Under the pieces are notes generated by a model. The model was not told the origin of the DNA, made no database searches, and saw only the letters and a list, made by a program, of their open reading frames with translations. From contig JAPOPW010000039.1 of the NCBI GenBank assembly GCA_026712715.1, positions 1-64,000 on the forward strand: a stretch of DNA of 64,000 nucleotides. The letters run 5' to 3'. Each line of letters starts with the position of its first letter. The first letter of the stretch is position 1. This DNA is from Immundisolibacterales bacterium (GTDB lineage Bacteria > Pseudomonadota > Gammaproteobacteria > HK1). Of the stretch, positions 33,931-43,178 are shown piece after piece. A program made the translations under genes and the position numbers.

Positions 33931-36405
33931 ATGGCGCAATCACTACCGGAACGGGCATCGGCCGTCGTCATCGGCGGCGGGGTCATCGGCGCGAGCACCG
34001 CCTACCACCTCGCCAAGCTCGGCTGGAGCGACGTGCTGCTCCTCGAACGCGCCCGGTTCGCGGGCGGGACGACCTGGCATGCAGCCGGCCTCATCGGCAC
34101 GGTGCGCCCGCACGAGAGCCTCGCGAAGCTCCTTGTCTACTCGCGCGATCTGCTCACCGAGATCGAGGAGGAGACCGGGCAGTCGACCGGGTTCCGGGCC
34201 GTCGGCAGCCTCGCCATCGCCCACAGCCGGGACCGATTCGAGGAGCTGAAGCGCCTCGCCGCGATGAACAACGGTTTCGGGATCACCCGCGTGCACCTCG
34301 TGACCGCGGACGAGATCGCATCCCTCTACCCGCTCATCAACAAGGACGGGCTCATCGGCGGGACCTGGGTCCCGACCGACGGCATGGCGAGCCCCGTCGA
34401 CGTGGTCGCGGCCTTCGTCCGGGGGGCGCGCGACCGGGGGGCCCGCTGCCTCGAGGGTGTGGAGGTCACCGCCGTCCACCACGAGAACGGCCGAGTGACC
34501 GGAGTCGGGACGCAAGCGGGCAACGTCAGCGCCGACTTCGTGGTGAACTGCGCGGGCCTGTGGGGGCGGGACGTCGGCCGCATGGCCGGGGTCAACGTGC
34601 CCCTCTATCCCTGCGAGCACTACTACGCCCACACCGAGAAGATCCCGGACCTCCCGTCCGACCTCCCGACCCTTCGCGACTACGACATCGCGGCCTACAT
34701 CCGCGAGGATGCGGGGAGCCTCCTCGTCGGGTCGTTCGAACCCGTCGCGCGCCCGATCGACGTTTCGGAGCTTCCCGCCGACTTCTGCTTCGACGAGTTG
34801 CCCGGCCACGCCGAGGAGCAGCTCATGCCGGTTCTCGAGGACGCCATGCACCGGCTCCCGGTCCTCGGCGAGATCGGCTGGCGAAGCTTCTTCTGCGGCC
34901 CCGAGAGCTTCACCCCCGACGACCAGTTTCACCTTGGAGAAGCACCGGGGCTTCGCGGATTCTTCGTCGCGTGCGGACTCAACTCCGTCGGCATCCAGTC
35001 CGGGGGCGGGGTCGGGAAGGCGGTCGCGGAGTGGATGGAGCGCGGGCACGCCCCTCTCGACCTCGCCGGCAACGACGTCCGCCGGATGGTCCCGGTCCAG
35101 GGCACCCGCCGCTACCTCCGGGAGCGGGTGAGCGAGACCCTGGGGCTCCTCTACGCCCGCCACTACCCGTTCCGGCAGTACGAGACCGCCCGCAACGTGC
35201 GCCACTCGCCGCTCCACGAGCGCCTCGCCGCGCGTGGCGCCTGCTTCGGCGAGACGGCCGGCTGGGAGCGGCCCAACTGGTACGCCCCGCCCGGGGTCGA
35301 GCCGGTCTACGAGTACTCCTTCGGCCGCCAGAACTGGTTCGAGCACTCCGCTGCCGAGCACCGCGCGGCGCGCAAGGGGGTCGCCCTTTTCGACCAGTCG
35401 AGCTTCACCAAGTTCCTCGTTGAGGGTCGCGACGCCGCCGCGGTGCTCCAGCGCGTCTGCACCGCCAACGTGGACGTGGACCCCGGACGCATCGTCTACA
35501 CCCACTGGCTGAACGAGCGCGGCGGCATCGAGGCGGACCTCACCGTCACTCGCCTCACCGAGCGCCGCTTCTGGGTGGTGACGGCGGCCGCGAGCGCGGT
35601 GCGGGACCTCGACTGGCTCCGCCGCCACGTCCCGGCGGACGCCGACTGCGTCGTCGCCGACATCACCGCGGGATGGGCGACCCTCGGGTTGATGGGGCCG
35701 GAGAGCCAGGCGCTCCTCGAGACGGCGAGCGGCGAGGATCTCTCGGCACACGCCTTCCCGTTCGGCGCCTCGCGCGAGGTGGAGATCGGGTGCACCCTCG
35801 CCCGCGCGACGCGCGTTTCTTACGTCGGCGAGCGGGGCTGGGAGCTCTACGTGCCCGCGACCGAAGCGCGCCACGTCTTCGACGCGCTGATGGACGGCGA
35901 TGGCGCCGGAGCGGACGGCGGGGGCGACGGGACCATCCGGCTCGCCGGCTTCCACGCGCTCGACTCGTGCCGGATCGAGAAGAAGTTCCTCCACTTCGGG
36001 CATGACGTGGCGGAGGAGGACACACCCCTCGAGGCGGGGGTCGGCTTCGTCTGCGACTTCCAGAAGCCGATCGACTTCATCGGCCGCGACGCGCTCCTCC
36101 GCCAGCGCGAGGGGCCGCTTCGAAAGCGCCTCGTCCAGTTCCTGCTCGAGGATCCGGACACCATGCTCTATCACCACGAACCGATCCTCCGGGACGGGAG
36201 CGTGGTGGGCTACCTGACCTCCGGAAACTACGGGCACACCCTCGGGGGTTCGGTGGGGCTCGGCTACGTGCACGCACCCGACGGGGTGAGCGCCGCGTGG
36301 GTCGAGTCCGGCCGGTTCGAGATCGACGTGGGGGGCGAGCGGGTGCCCGCACGGGCGAGCCTACGCGCAATGTACGACCCGACCGGGGCCCGCGCGCGGA
36401 CCTGA
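33931..36405 (+). CDS. Dimethylglycine/sarcosine dehydrogenase-like flavoprotein with GcvT domain
   Basis: 824 residues. The N-terminal DAO-type FAD domain has VVIGGGVIGASTAYHLAKLGW and GGTTWHAAGLIG, where the histidine is the usual covalent FAD attachment point in DMGDH/SARDH. The C-terminal half (about 430-820) is an aminomethyltransferase/GcvT fold with YEYSFGRQNWFEH, GVALFDQSSFTKF, YVGERGWELYVP and GHTLGGSVGLGYV. It would demethylate an N-methyl amine and pass the methyl group to tetrahydrofolate. ATG 33931 follows GGGGAGG. Downstream is a ThDP enzyme. A link with betaine breakdown is plausible given the BCCT carrier and homocysteine methyltransferase elsewhere. Confidence 0.9.
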   Translation: MAQSLPERASAVVIGGGVIGASTAYHLAKLGWSDVLLLERARFAGGTTWHAAGLIGTVRPHESLAKLLVYSRDLLTEIEEETGQSTGFRAVGSLAIAHSRDRFEELKRLAAMNNGFGITRVHLVTADEIASLYPLINKDGLIGGTWVPTDGMASPVDVVAAFVRGARDRGARCLEGVEVTAVHHENGRVTGVGTQAGNVSADFVVNCAGLWGRDVGRMAGVNVPLYPCEHYYAHTEKIPDLPSDLPTLRDYDIAAYIREDAGSLLVGSFEPVARPIDVSELPADFCFDELPGHAEEQLMPVLEDAMHRLPVLGEIGWRSFFCGPESFTPDDQFHLGEAPGLRGFFVACGLNSVGIQSGGGVGKAVAEWMERGHAPLDLAGNDVRRMVPVQGTRRYLRERVSETLGLLYARHYPFRQYETARNVRHSPLHERLAARGACFGETAGWERPNWYAPPGVEPVYEYSFGRQNWFEHSAAEHRAARKGVALFDQSSFTKFLVEGRDAAAVLQRVCTANVDVDPGRIVYTHWLNERGGIEADLTVTRLTERRFWVVTAAASAVRDLDWLRRHVPADADCVVADITAGWATLGLMGPESQALLETASGEDLSAHAFPFGASREVEIGCTLARATRVSYVGERGWELYVPATEARHVFDALMDGDGAGADGGGDGTIRLAGFHALDSCRIEKKFLHFGHDVAEEDTPLEAGVGFVCDFQKPIDFIGRDALLRQREGPLRKRLVQFLLEDPDTMLYHHEPILRDGSVVGYLTSGNYGHTLGGSVGLGYVHAPDGVSAAWVESGRFEIDVGGERVPARASLRAMYDPTGARART

Positions 36406-36495
36406 CGACGGGCCGGGCACCGGCAGGGAACAGGCACCGGGAGCGGACGCGCCGCTTCGCGCGTGCGACAGGACAACAACGCAGGAGATGCATGC

Positions 36496-38130
36496 ATGAA
36501 AGCGGCCGACGCGATTGCCGAGATCCTCAAGCGCGAGGGAACCGACACCCTCATCGGGTACCCGGTGAACCACATCCTCGAGCACGCCGCGCGGGCGGAC
36601 ATCCGCCCCGTCATCGTCCGCCAGGAGCGGATCGGGCTGCACATGGCGGACGCGATGGCCCGGGTGAGCTCCGGCGACCGCGTCGGGGTGTTCGCGATGC
36701 AGCACGGGCCGGGGGCGGAGAACGCGTTCGGCGGGGTCGCGCAGGCGTTCGGCGAGTCGGTACCCATCCTCGTGATGCCGATGGGCTACCCGCGCGACAT
36801 CGCCCACGTGCGGCCGAACTTCAACTCGACCGCCGCCTTCCGCCCGGTCACCAAGTCGTGCGAGCCGGTGACGAGCGCGGCCGAGATTCCGAACGTGCTC
36901 CGCCGGGCGTTCACCCAGCTCCGGAACGGACGTCCGGGCCCCGCCGTCGTCGAGGTGCCGGCCGACCTCTTCGCGGAGGAGGTTGCCGAGCCGCTCGACT
37001 ACGAGCCGGTCATGAGCACCCGTTCGGGCCCGGACCCGGTGGATGTGGACCGGGTCGCCGCCCTTCTCGTCGAGGCCGAGCGCCCCGTCATCTACGCGGG
37101 GCAAGGCGTCCACTACGCGAAGGCCTGGCCGGCCCTGCGGCGCCTCGCCGAGCAGCTCGCCGCCCCGGTCACGACGAGCCTTCAGGGCAAGAGCTCGTTC
37201 CCCGAGAACCACCCCCTCTCCCTCGGCTCCGGCGGGCTCGCGATCCCGAAGCCGGTCCACACCTTCCTCAACGAGGCGGATCTCATCTTCGGCATCGGGT
37301 GCAGCTTCACCAAGACCAATTTCGGGGTGGACATGCCCGCGGGGCCGACCATCGTGCACGCGACCCTCGACCCCGTCGACCTCAACAAGAACGTGCGCGC
37401 CCACCACGCCCTCGTCGGCGACGCCGGCCTCACCCTCGACGCCCTCAACGAGGCGGTGGCGGATCGGCTGCGCGGCAAGGAGGCGCGCGACGAAGCAACG
37501 GTCGCGGCCCGCATCGCGTCCATCCGCGAAGAGTGGCTCGCCGAGTGGGAGCCGAAGCGGGGCTCGAACTCGGCCCCCCTCTCTCCCTACCGGGTGCTCG
37601 CCGACCTCGCCCGCACCGTCGACCTCGCGAACACCATCATCACCCACGACGCGGGGAGCCCCCGAGACCAGCTCTCCCCGTTCTGGGTGAGCACCGAGCC
37701 GCTCAGCTACCTCGGCTGGGGCAAGACCACCCAGCTCGGCTACGGGCTCGGGCTCGCGATGGGGGCGAAGCTCGCGTCCCCGGACAAGCTCTGCATCAAC
37801 GTGTGGGGCGACGCGGCAATCGGCTTCACCGGGATGGACTTCGAGACCGCGGTGCGCGAGCGGATCCCGATCCTCTCGATCCTCCTCAACAACTTCTCGA
37901 TGGCGATCGAGCTCAAGGTGATGCCGGTCTCGACGGAGAAGTACCGCAGCACCGACATCTCGGGCGACTACGCGGCCATGGCGCGCGCCTTCGGCGCCCA
38001 CGGCGAACGGGTGACCGAGCCGGGCGAGATCGTGCCCGCCATCGAGCGCGGGATCCGGGCGACCCGCGAGGGACACCCCGCCCTCCTCGAGTTCATCACC
38101 GACAAGGAGACCTCCGTCTCGAAGTTCTGA
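36496..38130 (+). CDS. Thiamine-diphosphate-dependent enzyme (acetolactate synthase-like)
   Basis: 544 residues with the usual three domains. The Pyr domain has catalytic-type glutamate in VRQERIGLHMADAMAR; the middle FAD/Rossmann-like domain has RPVIYAGQGVHYAKAW; the PP domain has GDAAIGFTGMDFETAVRERIPILSILLNN, the GDx(n)NN ThDP/Mg2+ motif. The family includes acetolactate synthase, sulphoacetaldehyde acetyltransferase, oxalyl-CoA and phosphonopyruvate decarboxylases, and I cannot choose between them. ATG 36496 has GCAGGAGA upstream. It follows the flavoprotein gene by 90 nt and is probably co-transcribed with it, suggesting a 2-oxoacid or aldehyde made in the same pathway. Confidence 0.88.
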   Translation: MKAADAIAEILKREGTDTLIGYPVNHILEHAARADIRPVIVRQERIGLHMADAMARVSSGDRVGVFAMQHGPGAENAFGGVAQAFGESVPILVMPMGYPRDIAHVRPNFNSTAAFRPVTKSCEPVTSAAEIPNVLRRAFTQLRNGRPGPAVVEVPADLFAEEVAEPLDYEPVMSTRSGPDPVDVDRVAALLVEAERPVIYAGQGVHYAKAWPALRRLAEQLAAPVTTSLQGKSSFPENHPLSLGSGGLAIPKPVHTFLNEADLIFGIGCSFTKTNFGVDMPAGPTIVHATLDPVDLNKNVRAHHALVGDAGLTLDALNEAVADRLRGKEARDEATVAARIASIREEWLAEWEPKRGSNSAPLSPYRVLADLARTVDLANTIITHDAGSPRDQLSPFWVSTEPLSYLGWGKTTQLGYGLGLAMGAKLASPDKLCINVWGDAAIGFTGMDFETAVRERIPILSILLNNFSMAIELKVMPVSTEKYRSTDISGDYAAMARAFGAHGERVTEPGEIVPAIERGIRATREGHPALLEFITDKETSVSKF

Positions 38131-38296
38131 CCACCGGGTACGGCGCGGGCGCCGGCCCGAGCGGGTCCGACGGTCGGCAGCGGGGTGTCGCGCCCGCCCG
38201 GCGACGGCACACCTCGTCGGGCTCCACCGGCGATGCGAGTGCGTCCGTGTCCAGGGGTCCGCAGTGGTCGAACCGACGGATCCACTCGAGGGTCGA

Positions 38297-38327
38297 CGCC
38301 CCGGGCCGGAGGTCGCGGCCCGGGGCG
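38297..38327. terminator. Strong hairpin between convergent genes
   Basis: This is a perfect 11-pair stem (CGCCCCGGGCC and its complement) with a nine-base loop. It sits 10 nt past the stop of the leftward binding-protein gene and about 170 nt past the rightward ThDP gene, and could serve both strands. There is no T tract on either side, so termination may be weak, or Rho-dependent with the hairpin marking the RNA 3' end. Confidence 0.6.
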
Positions 38328-38337
38328 CGTTATCGCG

Positions 38338-39504
38338 TCACTCGAGCCGCGCCACCACTTTCCAGTTCTCGCCCTCGACCACCGACAGGATGGTCTTGTC
38401 CGACCCCTGGTGGTCGTCGGCGGAGTAGTTGACGTGGTTGTCGCTCAGCGGATCGTAGTAGTCGAGGCTCTCCATCGCCGCGAGGAAGGTCTCCACGGTC
38501 AGCTCGCGGCCCGCCTTCTCGAGCGCCCGCGTGAAGCCGGTCGCGCCGAAGTAGCCGAGCATCGCGCCGGTGCTCGGAAACTCGCCGTGTGCCTTCATGT
38601 AGGCGGCGATGAAGGCGGCCGGGACCGGCTCTTGCGCCCGCGAGGCGAGGTCGACCCATCCGGAGGTCGCGAACAACCCTTCCGTCACGCCTCCCGGAAC
38701 CTTGGCGATCACGGTGTGGAAGGCACCGGAGGACCCGAGGAAGACGAGGTGGGTGAGGCCTAGCTTCTTGGCCGTCGCGAGCACCGTGATGACCTGGCGA
38801 ACGCCGAGCGCGAGACCGACGAGGCCGCATCCCTCGGCGTTCAGCTTCTGGAGCGACCCCACGAAGTCCGCGTCGTCGGGCTTGTGGGTGGTCTCGGCGG
38901 CGTACTCGAGGGCGGGGTTCGAAGCGGCCTCGTCGCGCATCGCCTCCTCGATCTCCTTGCCGAAATCGGAGGGGATGAACATGGTGCATGCCTTGGAGAT
39001 ACCGTGCTGCCCGGCGAGGTATCGCGCCCCGAGCCGGGTCTGGTCGTAGTACGAGGCGGAGCCGGCGAATCGAAGGCGGATCGGCTCGTCCAGCATCTGC
39101 CGGGCGGCGGACATCGGGGTGACGTTCGGAATGTTCTTCGGCGTCATCAGCTTCATGCCGGCGATGTTCATCGGCGTCCCGAGGGAGAGCAGCATCGCAA
39201 ACACCTTGTCGCGGTTGATGAGCTTGTTGTAGCCCTGCATCGCCTTCGGCATCTGGTAGCCGCTGTCCTCCACCACGAAGCGGATCTTCCTCCCGTGGAT
39301 GCCCCCGGCCGCGTTCACCTCGTCGAAGTGCAACTGCGCGCCGGCGACGGAAGGCGCGCCGAACGCCGCGAAGACGCCCGAGAGATCGCTGACCGATCCG
39401 ACGACGATCTCGCCGTCGCTCACCCCCTGGTCGGCGAGGGCCGGCGGCACGGCGAGCGCCGCCGCTGCAAACGTCCCCGCGGCGATGGTCTTCAGGAATT
39501 TCAT
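38338..39504 (-). CDS. livK: Branched-chain-type ABC transporter binding protein
   Basis: This 388-residue periplasmic binding protein has a signal peptide MKFLKTIAAGTFAAAALAVPPALA (cut near residue 24-25). The mature part begins as a Leu/Ile/Val-binding fold: GVSDGEIVVGSVSDLSGVFAAFG, then GGIHGRKIRFVVEDSGYQMPKAM. Proteins of this family (Pfam Peripla_BP_6) bind amino acids, amides or aromatic and dicarboxylic acids. It is the last gene of the leftward liv operon, after the acyl-CoA ligase. The ligand is probably the acid activated by that ligase (inference). Confidence 0.92.
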   Translation of the reverse strand: MKFLKTIAAGTFAAAALAVPPALADQGVSDGEIVVGSVSDLSGVFAAFGAPSVAGAQLHFDEVNAAGGIHGRKIRFVVEDSGYQMPKAMQGYNKLINRDKVFAMLLSLGTPMNIAGMKLMTPKNIPNVTPMSAARQMLDEPIRLRFAGSASYYDQTRLGARYLAGQHGISKACTMFIPSDFGKEIEEAMRDEAASNPALEYAAETTHKPDDADFVGSLQKLNAEGCGLVGLALGVRQVITVLATAKKLGLTHLVFLGSSGAFHTVIAKVPGGVTEGLFATSGWVDLASRAQEPVPAAFIAAYMKAHGEFPSTGAMLGYFGATGFTRALEKAGRELTVETFLAAMESLDYYDPLSDNHVNYSADDHQGSDKTILSVVEGENWKVVARLE

Positions 39505-39526
39505 TCTCGGTCTCCCTGTCTGTTGT

Positions 39527-41464
39527 TCAGTACATCTGGTCGATGAGGGCCCGGTGCTTGCGTTCGACGAAGCTCCTTCGCAGCTTCATGGTGGGCGTCA
39601 GCTCGTCGTCCTCGGCGGTGAGGAGAACGTCGATGAGACGAAAGTCCTTCACCTGCTCCACCCGGGCGAAGCGGGCGTTCACCGTCTCCACCTCGGCCCG
39701 CATCAGCTCCTGCACCGGCCGGGACGCGCAGAGCGAAGCGAAGTCGGAGAAGGGCACGCGGTTCTCCTGGGCGAATCTCTCCACGTTCTCCTGGTCGATC
39801 ATGATAAGGGCGGTGAGGAACTTGCGCCGGTCGCCGATCACGACGGCGTCCGAGATGTAGGGCGAGAACTTCATCTGGTTCTCCACCTCGGCCGGGGTGA
39901 TGTTCTTGCCGCCCGCGGTAATGATGATGTCCCTGATGCGGCCGGTGACCCAGACGAAGCCCTGGTTGTCGATTCGCCCGACGTCGCCGGTATGCAGCCA
40001 CCCATCGCGGATGGTCTCCGCCGTCTTCTCCGGATTGTTCCAGTAGCCCTTGAAGACGAGCGGGCCTCGCGCGAGGATTTCGCCGTCCGGAGCGATCTTC
40101 ATCTCCACGCCCGGTACTAGGGGACCGACGGAGCCGACCTTGTTCCGGTCCGGCAGGTTCACCGAGAGGACGCCGGAACTCTCGGTCTGGCCGTAGCCCT
40201 CGAGCATGACGAGCCCGACGGCCCAGTACCATTTGACGAGGTCCGGGGAGATGGGCGCTGCGCCGGTGGTGATGCGGCGCGCGCCGTCGAGGCCCATCAT
40301 CCGGCGAAGGTTCGAGAGCACCAGCCGATCCCAGATCCGGAAACGGAGCTCGAGACCGGGAGGAGCGCGGCGCCCGTCCATGCGGTACTCCGCGCGCTCC
40401 AGACCGCAGGCGACCGCCCGGTCGAACACCAGGCGACCGATCGGGGACGCTTCCCTGGAGAGCATCACGACCCGGGAATGGAGCTTCTCCCACATCCGGG
40501 GCACCGCCGTGAATGCGGCGGGCGAGACCTCGCGCAGGTTGTCGAAGACCGTGTCGATGCTCTCGGCGAAGTTGACGACGGTCTTCGCCGCAATCGGCGC
40601 GAAGACCGATACCAAGCGCTCGAGGATGTGACACAGCGGCAGGAAGCACAATTGCTCCTCTCCCTCCTCGGCCGGCAACGCGGCAAGACCCGAAGCCACT
40701 GAGAAGACGATGTTCTCGTGCGAGATCATCGCCCCCTTCGGCGGGCCGGTGGTGCCGGAGGTGTAAACCAGCACGGCAATGTCGTCGGGTCGCGACCCTT
40801 CGGCCTCTCGCCGGAAGCGGTCGGGGTCCGCGTCGTGCGCCCGGCGGCCGATCTCGCAGAGCTCGTCCAGGAACAGGACCCGGTCGTCGGCGAAGTCGTC
40901 GAGCCCGTCCCGTTCTAGCACGACGCACTTCGACACCCCCGGAACCCGGTCGCGGATCTCGAGAAACTTGTCGAGCTGCTCGTCGTTCTCCACGACGAGA
41001 AACCGGCTCTCCGAGTCCTCGAGGAGGTAAGCGACCTGCTCGGGGCTGTCGGTCGGGTAGACCCCCGAGACGATTCCGCCGACGCACTGGACGCCGAGAT
41101 CAGCGTATATCCACTCCTTGTTGTCCTCGGAGATGATGGAGACCACTTCACCCCGCTCGAGGCCCAGCTCCGCGAACCCCAGGCCGATCGCGCGCGCGGC
41201 CTCCAGGTACGCCGCCCACGAATGGCTCTTCCAGATCCCGAGCTCCTTCTCGCGGTGTGCGGTCCGCTCGCCGAGCGTCCGGCAGCGGAGCAGGAACAGC
41301 TTCACCAGCGTATCGCAGCCGTCGATCAGGAACGGGGGGCCGGACGTACCGCCTCGCGCCCCCGCGCCGTGCGCGGGCGCGGCGCCGGCTCCGGCCCCCG
41401 TTCCAACCGCGGCCTCGGTCTCCGGGACGCGCGGGGGCATGGGCTCCTCCCGATGCTCGTTCAT
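39527..41464 (-). CDS. Long-chain-type acyl-CoA synthetase
   Basis: This 645-residue AMP-forming ligase has P-loop AVLVYTSGTTGPPKGAMISHEN, LEGYGQTESSG, WLHTGDVGRIDNQGF and VTGRIRDIIITAGGKNITP, with a C-terminal LTPTMKLRRSFVERKH supplying the lysine. Its first ~40 residues are low-complexity Gly/Ala/Pro. Acyl-CoA synthetases like this often lie inside liv-type ABC operons and are thought to trap imported carboxylic acids as CoA esters. The gene lies 22 nt before the binding-protein gene and is separated from livF by repeat copy B. The in vivo substrate is not evident. Confidence 0.92.
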   Translation of the reverse strand: MNEHREEPMPPRVPETEAAVGTGAGAGAAPAHGAGARGGTSGPPFLIDGCDTLVKLFLLRCRTLGERTAHREKELGIWKSHSWAAYLEAARAIGLGFAELGLERGEVVSIISEDNKEWIYADLGVQCVGGIVSGVYPTDSPEQVAYLLEDSESRFLVVENDEQLDKFLEIRDRVPGVSKCVVLERDGLDDFADDRVLFLDELCEIGRRAHDADPDRFRREAEGSRPDDIAVLVYTSGTTGPPKGAMISHENIVFSVASGLAALPAEEGEEQLCFLPLCHILERLVSVFAPIAAKTVVNFAESIDTVFDNLREVSPAAFTAVPRMWEKLHSRVVMLSREASPIGRLVFDRAVACGLERAEYRMDGRRAPPGLELRFRIWDRLVLSNLRRMMGLDGARRITTGAAPISPDLVKWYWAVGLVMLEGYGQTESSGVLSVNLPDRNKVGSVGPLVPGVEMKIAPDGEILARGPLVFKGYWNNPEKTAETIRDGWLHTGDVGRIDNQGFVWVTGRIRDIIITAGGKNITPAEVENQMKFSPYISDAVVIGDRRKFLTALIMIDQENVERFAQENRVPFSDFASLCASRPVQELMRAEVETVNARFARVEQVKDFRLIDVLLTAEDDELTPTMKLRRSFVERKHRALIDQMY

Positions 41465-41494
41465 CCCCCTTCCCCCTGGACCCGTCGAGGGGTT

Positions 41495-41638
41495 CCGATC
41501 TTGACGGATGAGTCACGTTCGCAACGCGGTTTCAGGAACGAAACGCACGAGGCTTCCAACGCTACGAAGCGGCCGGGTTTCGGGCAAGGATGGGAGGCTT
41601 CGAACATGTCTCGTCGGTCCGAGGCGCCGCCTCGCTAG
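41495..41638 (+). repeat. Dispersed ~140-bp repeat, copy B
   Basis: This copy matches 13097-13235 and the complement of 51870-52010. Shared blocks include ACGGATGAGTCA, GGTTTCAGGAACGAAAC, ACGAGGCT and a terminal GAGGCTTCGAAC ... GGTCCGAGGCGC. Outer arms here pair as GAGGC with GCCTC, where the third copy has GGGGC with GCCCC. It lies inside the liv operon, opposite in sense to transcription, and its last bases supply the stop codon of livF. Confidence 0.9.
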
Positions 41639-42405
41639 CGCCAGGTCTTGCGGCGCTTCCAGCGGCGCTCGCCGCGCTGGCTTCGCTCCTTCGCGCCCAG
41701 GTAGAACTCGCGGATGTCCCGGTTATCCGCGAGCCGTTTCGCGGGACCGTCCATCACCACCCGTCCGAGCTCCATCACGTAGCCGAAGTCGGCGATGTCG
41801 AGCGCCGCCTTCGCGTTCTGCTCGACGAGCAGCATGGCCACCCCGCGCTCCTCGTTGAGGCGGCGGAGAATCGAAAAGATCTCGCCGACGAGAATGGGAG
41901 AGAGGCCGAGGGAAGGCTCGTCCAGCAGCATGATCTTCGGCCGGGCCATGAGTCCGCGCGCGATGGCGAGCATCTGCTGCTCCCCGCCCGAGAGGGTGCC
42001 GGCGCTCTGGCGAAGCCGTTCCTCGAGGATCGGAAAGTAGCCGAAGATCATCTCCCGGTCCTCGGCCACTCCGTCATCGCTCCGGGTCCAGGCGCCCATT
42101 GCGAGATTCTCCTCGACATCGAGCAGGGGAAACACCTCCCGCCCTTCGGGCACGTGCACGACCCCCTTGCGGACGATCCGGTCCGGCTCGCTCCGCTCGA
42201 TGGACTCGCCGGCGAGAAGCACTTCACCCTTGTCGGGGTCCATGACGCCCGAGACGGTCTTGAGGAGGGTGGTCTTCCCCGCCCCGTTCGCGCCCAGCAC
42301 CGTGACGATGGCCCCCTCCGGCACCTCGAGGCTCGCCCCGCGGATCGCCATGACCGGACCGTAGAAGGCCTCGAGGTTGCGAATCTCGAGGAGGACGTCG
42401 CTCAT
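41635..42405 (-). CDS. livF: Branched-chain-type ABC transporter ATPase LivF
   Basis: This 256-residue ABC ATPase has Walker A LGANGAGKTTLL, signature LSGGEQQMLAIARGLM, Walker B IMLLDEPSLGLSP and H-loop VEQNA. It pairs with LivG on the inner face of the membrane to power LivHM. The start overlaps the livG stop (ATGA). The C-terminus runs about 17 residues past the usual end into a basic AKERSQRGERRWKRRK tail that ends at repeat copy B, which suggests the gene end was reshaped by the repeat. Confidence 0.95.
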   Translation of the reverse strand: MSDVLLEIRNLEAFYGPVMAIRGASLEVPEGAIVTVLGANGAGKTTLLKTVSGVMDPDKGEVLLAGESIERSEPDRIVRKGVVHVPEGREVFPLLDVEENLAMGAWTRSDDGVAEDREMIFGYFPILEERLRQSAGTLSGGEQQMLAIARGLMARPKIMLLDEPSLGLSPILVGEIFSILRRLNEERGVAMLLVEQNAKAALDIADFGYVMELGRVVMDGPAKRLADNRDIREFYLGAKERSQRGERRWKRRKTWR

Positions 42406-43178
42406 GCCGCCTCCCCCGCGTCCGCTCCGAGCCAGGCTTCGATGACCTTCGGGTGCGTCCTGACCTCGTCCGGCGTTCCGGCCGTTACCACCTGTCCGTC
42501 GGCCAGCACCAGCACCCGGTCCGACACCGCCGTCACGAGGCCCATGTCGTGCTCCACCATCAGCACCGTGGCCCCCATGCGCTTGCGGATGTCGTCGATC
42601 CGGAATCGCATGTCCGTGGTCTCTTCGGGAGAAAGTCCGGACGCGGGCTCGTCCAGGAGGATCAGCTTCGGCTCGATGGACAGGGCGCGGCCGACCTCCA
42701 CCATCTTGCGCACGCCGTAGGGCAGACCGGCGATGCGCTGCTCGCGATACGGCTGGAGGTCGAGGAAGTCGATCACCCGCTCGACGGCCGCGCGGTGCGC
42801 GATCTCCTCGCGCCGCACCGCCGGGGTGAAGACGATCTGCGACACGATGTCGGCCCGGCGCCGCACGTGGCGTCCGACGAGGAGGTTCTCGAGCACCGTC
42901 GAGTGCTCGAACAGCTCGATGTTCTGGAAGGTACGCGCAATGCCGAGCGCCGCGATCCCGGATGCCGGGCGGCCGAGGATGCTCTCTCCTTCGAATCGCA
43001 CCTCGCCTTGCGCCGGCTCGCAGAAGCGTGAGATCAGGTTGAAGAGGGTCGACTTGCCGGCGCCGTTCGGCCCGACGATGGCGAAGACCTCGCCCCGCTC
43101 CACCGAGAACGAGACCCGGTCGAGGGCGGTGACGCCCCCGAACCGGAGGCTGACGTCCCGGACCTCGAGCAGGCTCAC
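42402..43178 (-). CDS. livG: Branched-chain-type ABC transporter ATPase LivG
   Basis: This 258-residue ABC ATPase has Walker A VGPNGAGKSTLFN, the LivG-typical GIARTFQNIELFEHSTVLENLLVG, a degenerate signature region LPYGVRKMVEVGRAL, and Walker B LILLDEPASGLSPEE. The ABC signature reads GVRK where GxQ/RR is usual, still within LivG variation. GTG 43178 overlaps the livM stop by four bases. It is the partner of LivF. Confidence 0.95.
   Translation of the reverse strand: MSLLEVRDVSLRFGGVTALDRVSFSVERGEVFAIVGPNGAGKSTLFNLISRFCEPAQGEVRFEGESILGRPASGIAALGIARTFQNIELFEHSTVLENLLVGRHVRRRADIVSQIVFTPAVRREEIAHRAAVERVIDFLDLQPYREQRIAGLPYGVRKMVEVGRALSIEPKLILLDEPASGLSPEETTDMRFRIDDIRKRMGATVLMVEHDMGLVTAVSDRVLVLADGQVVTAGTPDEVRTHPKVIEAWLGADAGEAA

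Noticed and set aside
36297-38432. A long plus-strand frame overlapping the ThDP enzyme in another frame
   Set aside because: The overlapping frame encodes a complete ThDP enzyme with all motifs; the alternative is Arg/Pro-rich and motif-free.
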